Source: Dehalococcoidales bacterium (GTDB lineage: Bacteria; Chloroflexota; Dehalococcoidia; Dehalococcoidales; UBA3254). Taken from it: a stretch of DNA of 14,482 bases. The stretch's first letter is position 1. Each line of letters opens with the position of its first letter. This document shows, in pieces, positions 13,640 through 14,482 of this stretch. Made by a program: the position numbers and the translations under genes. The notes under the pieces were generated by a model. The model worked only from the letters and a program-made list of their open reading frames with translations. It did not search any database and had not been told where the DNA came from. The DNA lies in NCBI GenBank assembly GCA_028718465.1, contig JAQULX010000027.1:1-14482 (forward strand), given 5' to 3'.

Positions 13640-14482
13640 ATGCGACTCTGGCGAATAACTACACTGGTAACATTTTTGGTTATCGTAGTTTCCCTTGTAA
13701 CCGCCTGCGGCTCTAACGCGTCACAGACAACAACCCAGCAGTGGAAAGTATCCAGGGGTGATGTGACTATCAAGGCCAACGGCAGTGGAAAGGTCGAGGT
13801 TGATATAGACTCCAAACCGTCTTTCGGGACCGGAGGAAAGGTCACCAAACTAAACGTTAAAGAGGGTGACAGAGTCACTGAAGGCGCTGTCCTGGCTCAA
13901 CTGGAGACCGATAACCTGGAACTGGCACTATCCCAGGCTAAGGCTGCCGAAGCCCAGGCAAAACTGGCTCAGGTCCAGGCCGAGGTTGGGGAAGCCAGGG
14001 CCACTCAGGACCTGTACTCAGCCCAGTTTGCTTTGGACCAGATCAAGGCCGTCAGTGATATCAAAGACAAGATCATGCAGATTGAATGGGAGATCCAGGT
14101 CATGGAAGTCAACCGCTCCCAGGCCCAGGCTACCGGCAACAGCACCTCGGCAAAGGCCCTTAATGAATCCATCCGGCAGAAGAATCTCGAGCTGGCCGAA
14201 CAGAACCAGAAGCTCCAGGACTTGCTGGCCAAGGATGAATATGCCGGAGTAGCCCCTTATGAGGTGAAGTCCTTTACTATCGGGGGACAGCGCTACGACC
14301 GGCTGGTAGTAGATGATGTCCGCATGAAGCAGCAGCAGGTTTTGCTGGCTGAGAAAGCCATCGAACAGGCTAAAGCCAATGTCGAACAGGCTAAAATGAA
14401 TCTGGAGCATGCCGCGAAGGCAGTCCAGGTAGCCCAGAAACAGCTCAATGATGCTACCATTACTACCCCGATCAAAGGCATG
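13640..14482 (+). CDS. HlyD/MacA-type lipoprotein periplasmic adaptor, 3' end outside window
   Basis: The frame is open from this ATG to the window end (281 residues). GGAGAGG seven bases upstream fixes the start. Residues 1-23 are a lipoprotein signal with lipobox LVTAC (Cys23), so the protein is tethered to the membrane. Residues 60-92 are the first half of a biotinyl-lipoyl domain (GGKVTKLNVKEGDRVTEGAV), followed by a long Ala/Gln/Glu-rich coiled-coil hairpin (about 93-200 and 226-270) with an insert (201-225). ATITTPIKGM at the end is where the chain returns to the lipoyl domain, as in MacA/HlyD proteins. The adaptor would couple an inner-membrane transporter (often a MacB-type ABC pair) that should lie just downstream. 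Co-transcription with marR is likely. Confidence 0.9.
   Translation, partial: MRLWRITTLVTFLVIVVSLVTACGSNASQTTTQQWKVSRGDVTIKANGSGKVEVDIDSKPSFGTGGKVTKLNVKEGDRVTEGAVLAQLETDNLELALSQAKAAEAQAKLAQVQAEVGEARATQDLYSAQFALDQIKAVSDIKDKIMQIEWEIQVMEVNRSQAQATGNSTSAKALNESIRQKNLELAEQNQKLQDLLAKDEYAGVAPYEVKSFTIGGQRYDRLVVDDVRMKQQQVLLAEKAIEQAKANVEQAKMNLEHAAKAVQVAQKQLNDATITTPIKGM

Noticed and set aside
1..14482. tRNA, rRNA or CRISPR array
   Set aside because: No cloverleaf-like sequence, rRNA segment or regularly spaced short repeats were seen by eye; the repeated motifs in 3400-4250 encode the PD40 blades.

Overview
The window looks like a chromosome segment from an anaerobic bacterium, most likely an uncultured Chloroflexota of the Dehalococcoidia type. 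The reasons are a corrinoid protein coupled to a UroD/MtaA-type methyltransferase, TRAP-transporter remnants, a large surface subtilase with PD40 and Fn3-like repeats, and a MarR/HlyD export unit. This placement comes from gene content alone and is tentative.

Layout. Positions 1-1595 (+) hold the 3' part of an FAD-linked oxidase gene that is cut by the window edge and closed by a clear intrinsic terminator at 1680-1711. Positions 1742-5761 (-) encode a 1339-residue exported, membrane-anchored S8 protease with its own promoter and ribosome binding site. Positions 5995-8960 form a damaged catabolic/transport region: an orphan membrane-protein tail (-), the last ~105 residues of a TRAP solute-binding protein (DctP, +), an intact CocE/NonD-type hydrolase (+) that seems to lack two of its three catalytic residues, a 140-bp MITE-like inverted-repeat element, and the last ~105 residues of a TRAP large permease (DctM, +). 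Positions 9119-10899 (-) are a two-gene, translationally coupled operon of a MtaC-like corrinoid protein and a UroD/MtaA-like protein, with a good promoter at 10942-10970.

Positions 11058-12902 are a complete IS6-family insertion sequence of 1845 bp. It has imperfect ~21-bp terminal inverted repeats starting GGTTCT and a perfect 8-bp target duplication (AAGACTTA). Besides a zinc-ribbon DDE transposase it carries two small membrane-protein genes on the same strand, arranged as an apparent three-gene operon. Its promoter end folds into hairpins placed to control translation, much like the fold-back control of read-through transcripts in IS10 and IS50. This is the most novel-looking part of the window.

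The IS landed between the corrinoid operon and a divergent MarR-HlyD operon. The MarR promoter (TTGACA-17-TATACT) starts only 7 bp beyond the target duplication and has a palindrome over its -10. MarR starts with TTG and is followed by a lipoprotein periplasmic adaptor gene that runs off the right edge of the window. The MarR protein probably controls this export unit, whose transporter would lie beyond the window.
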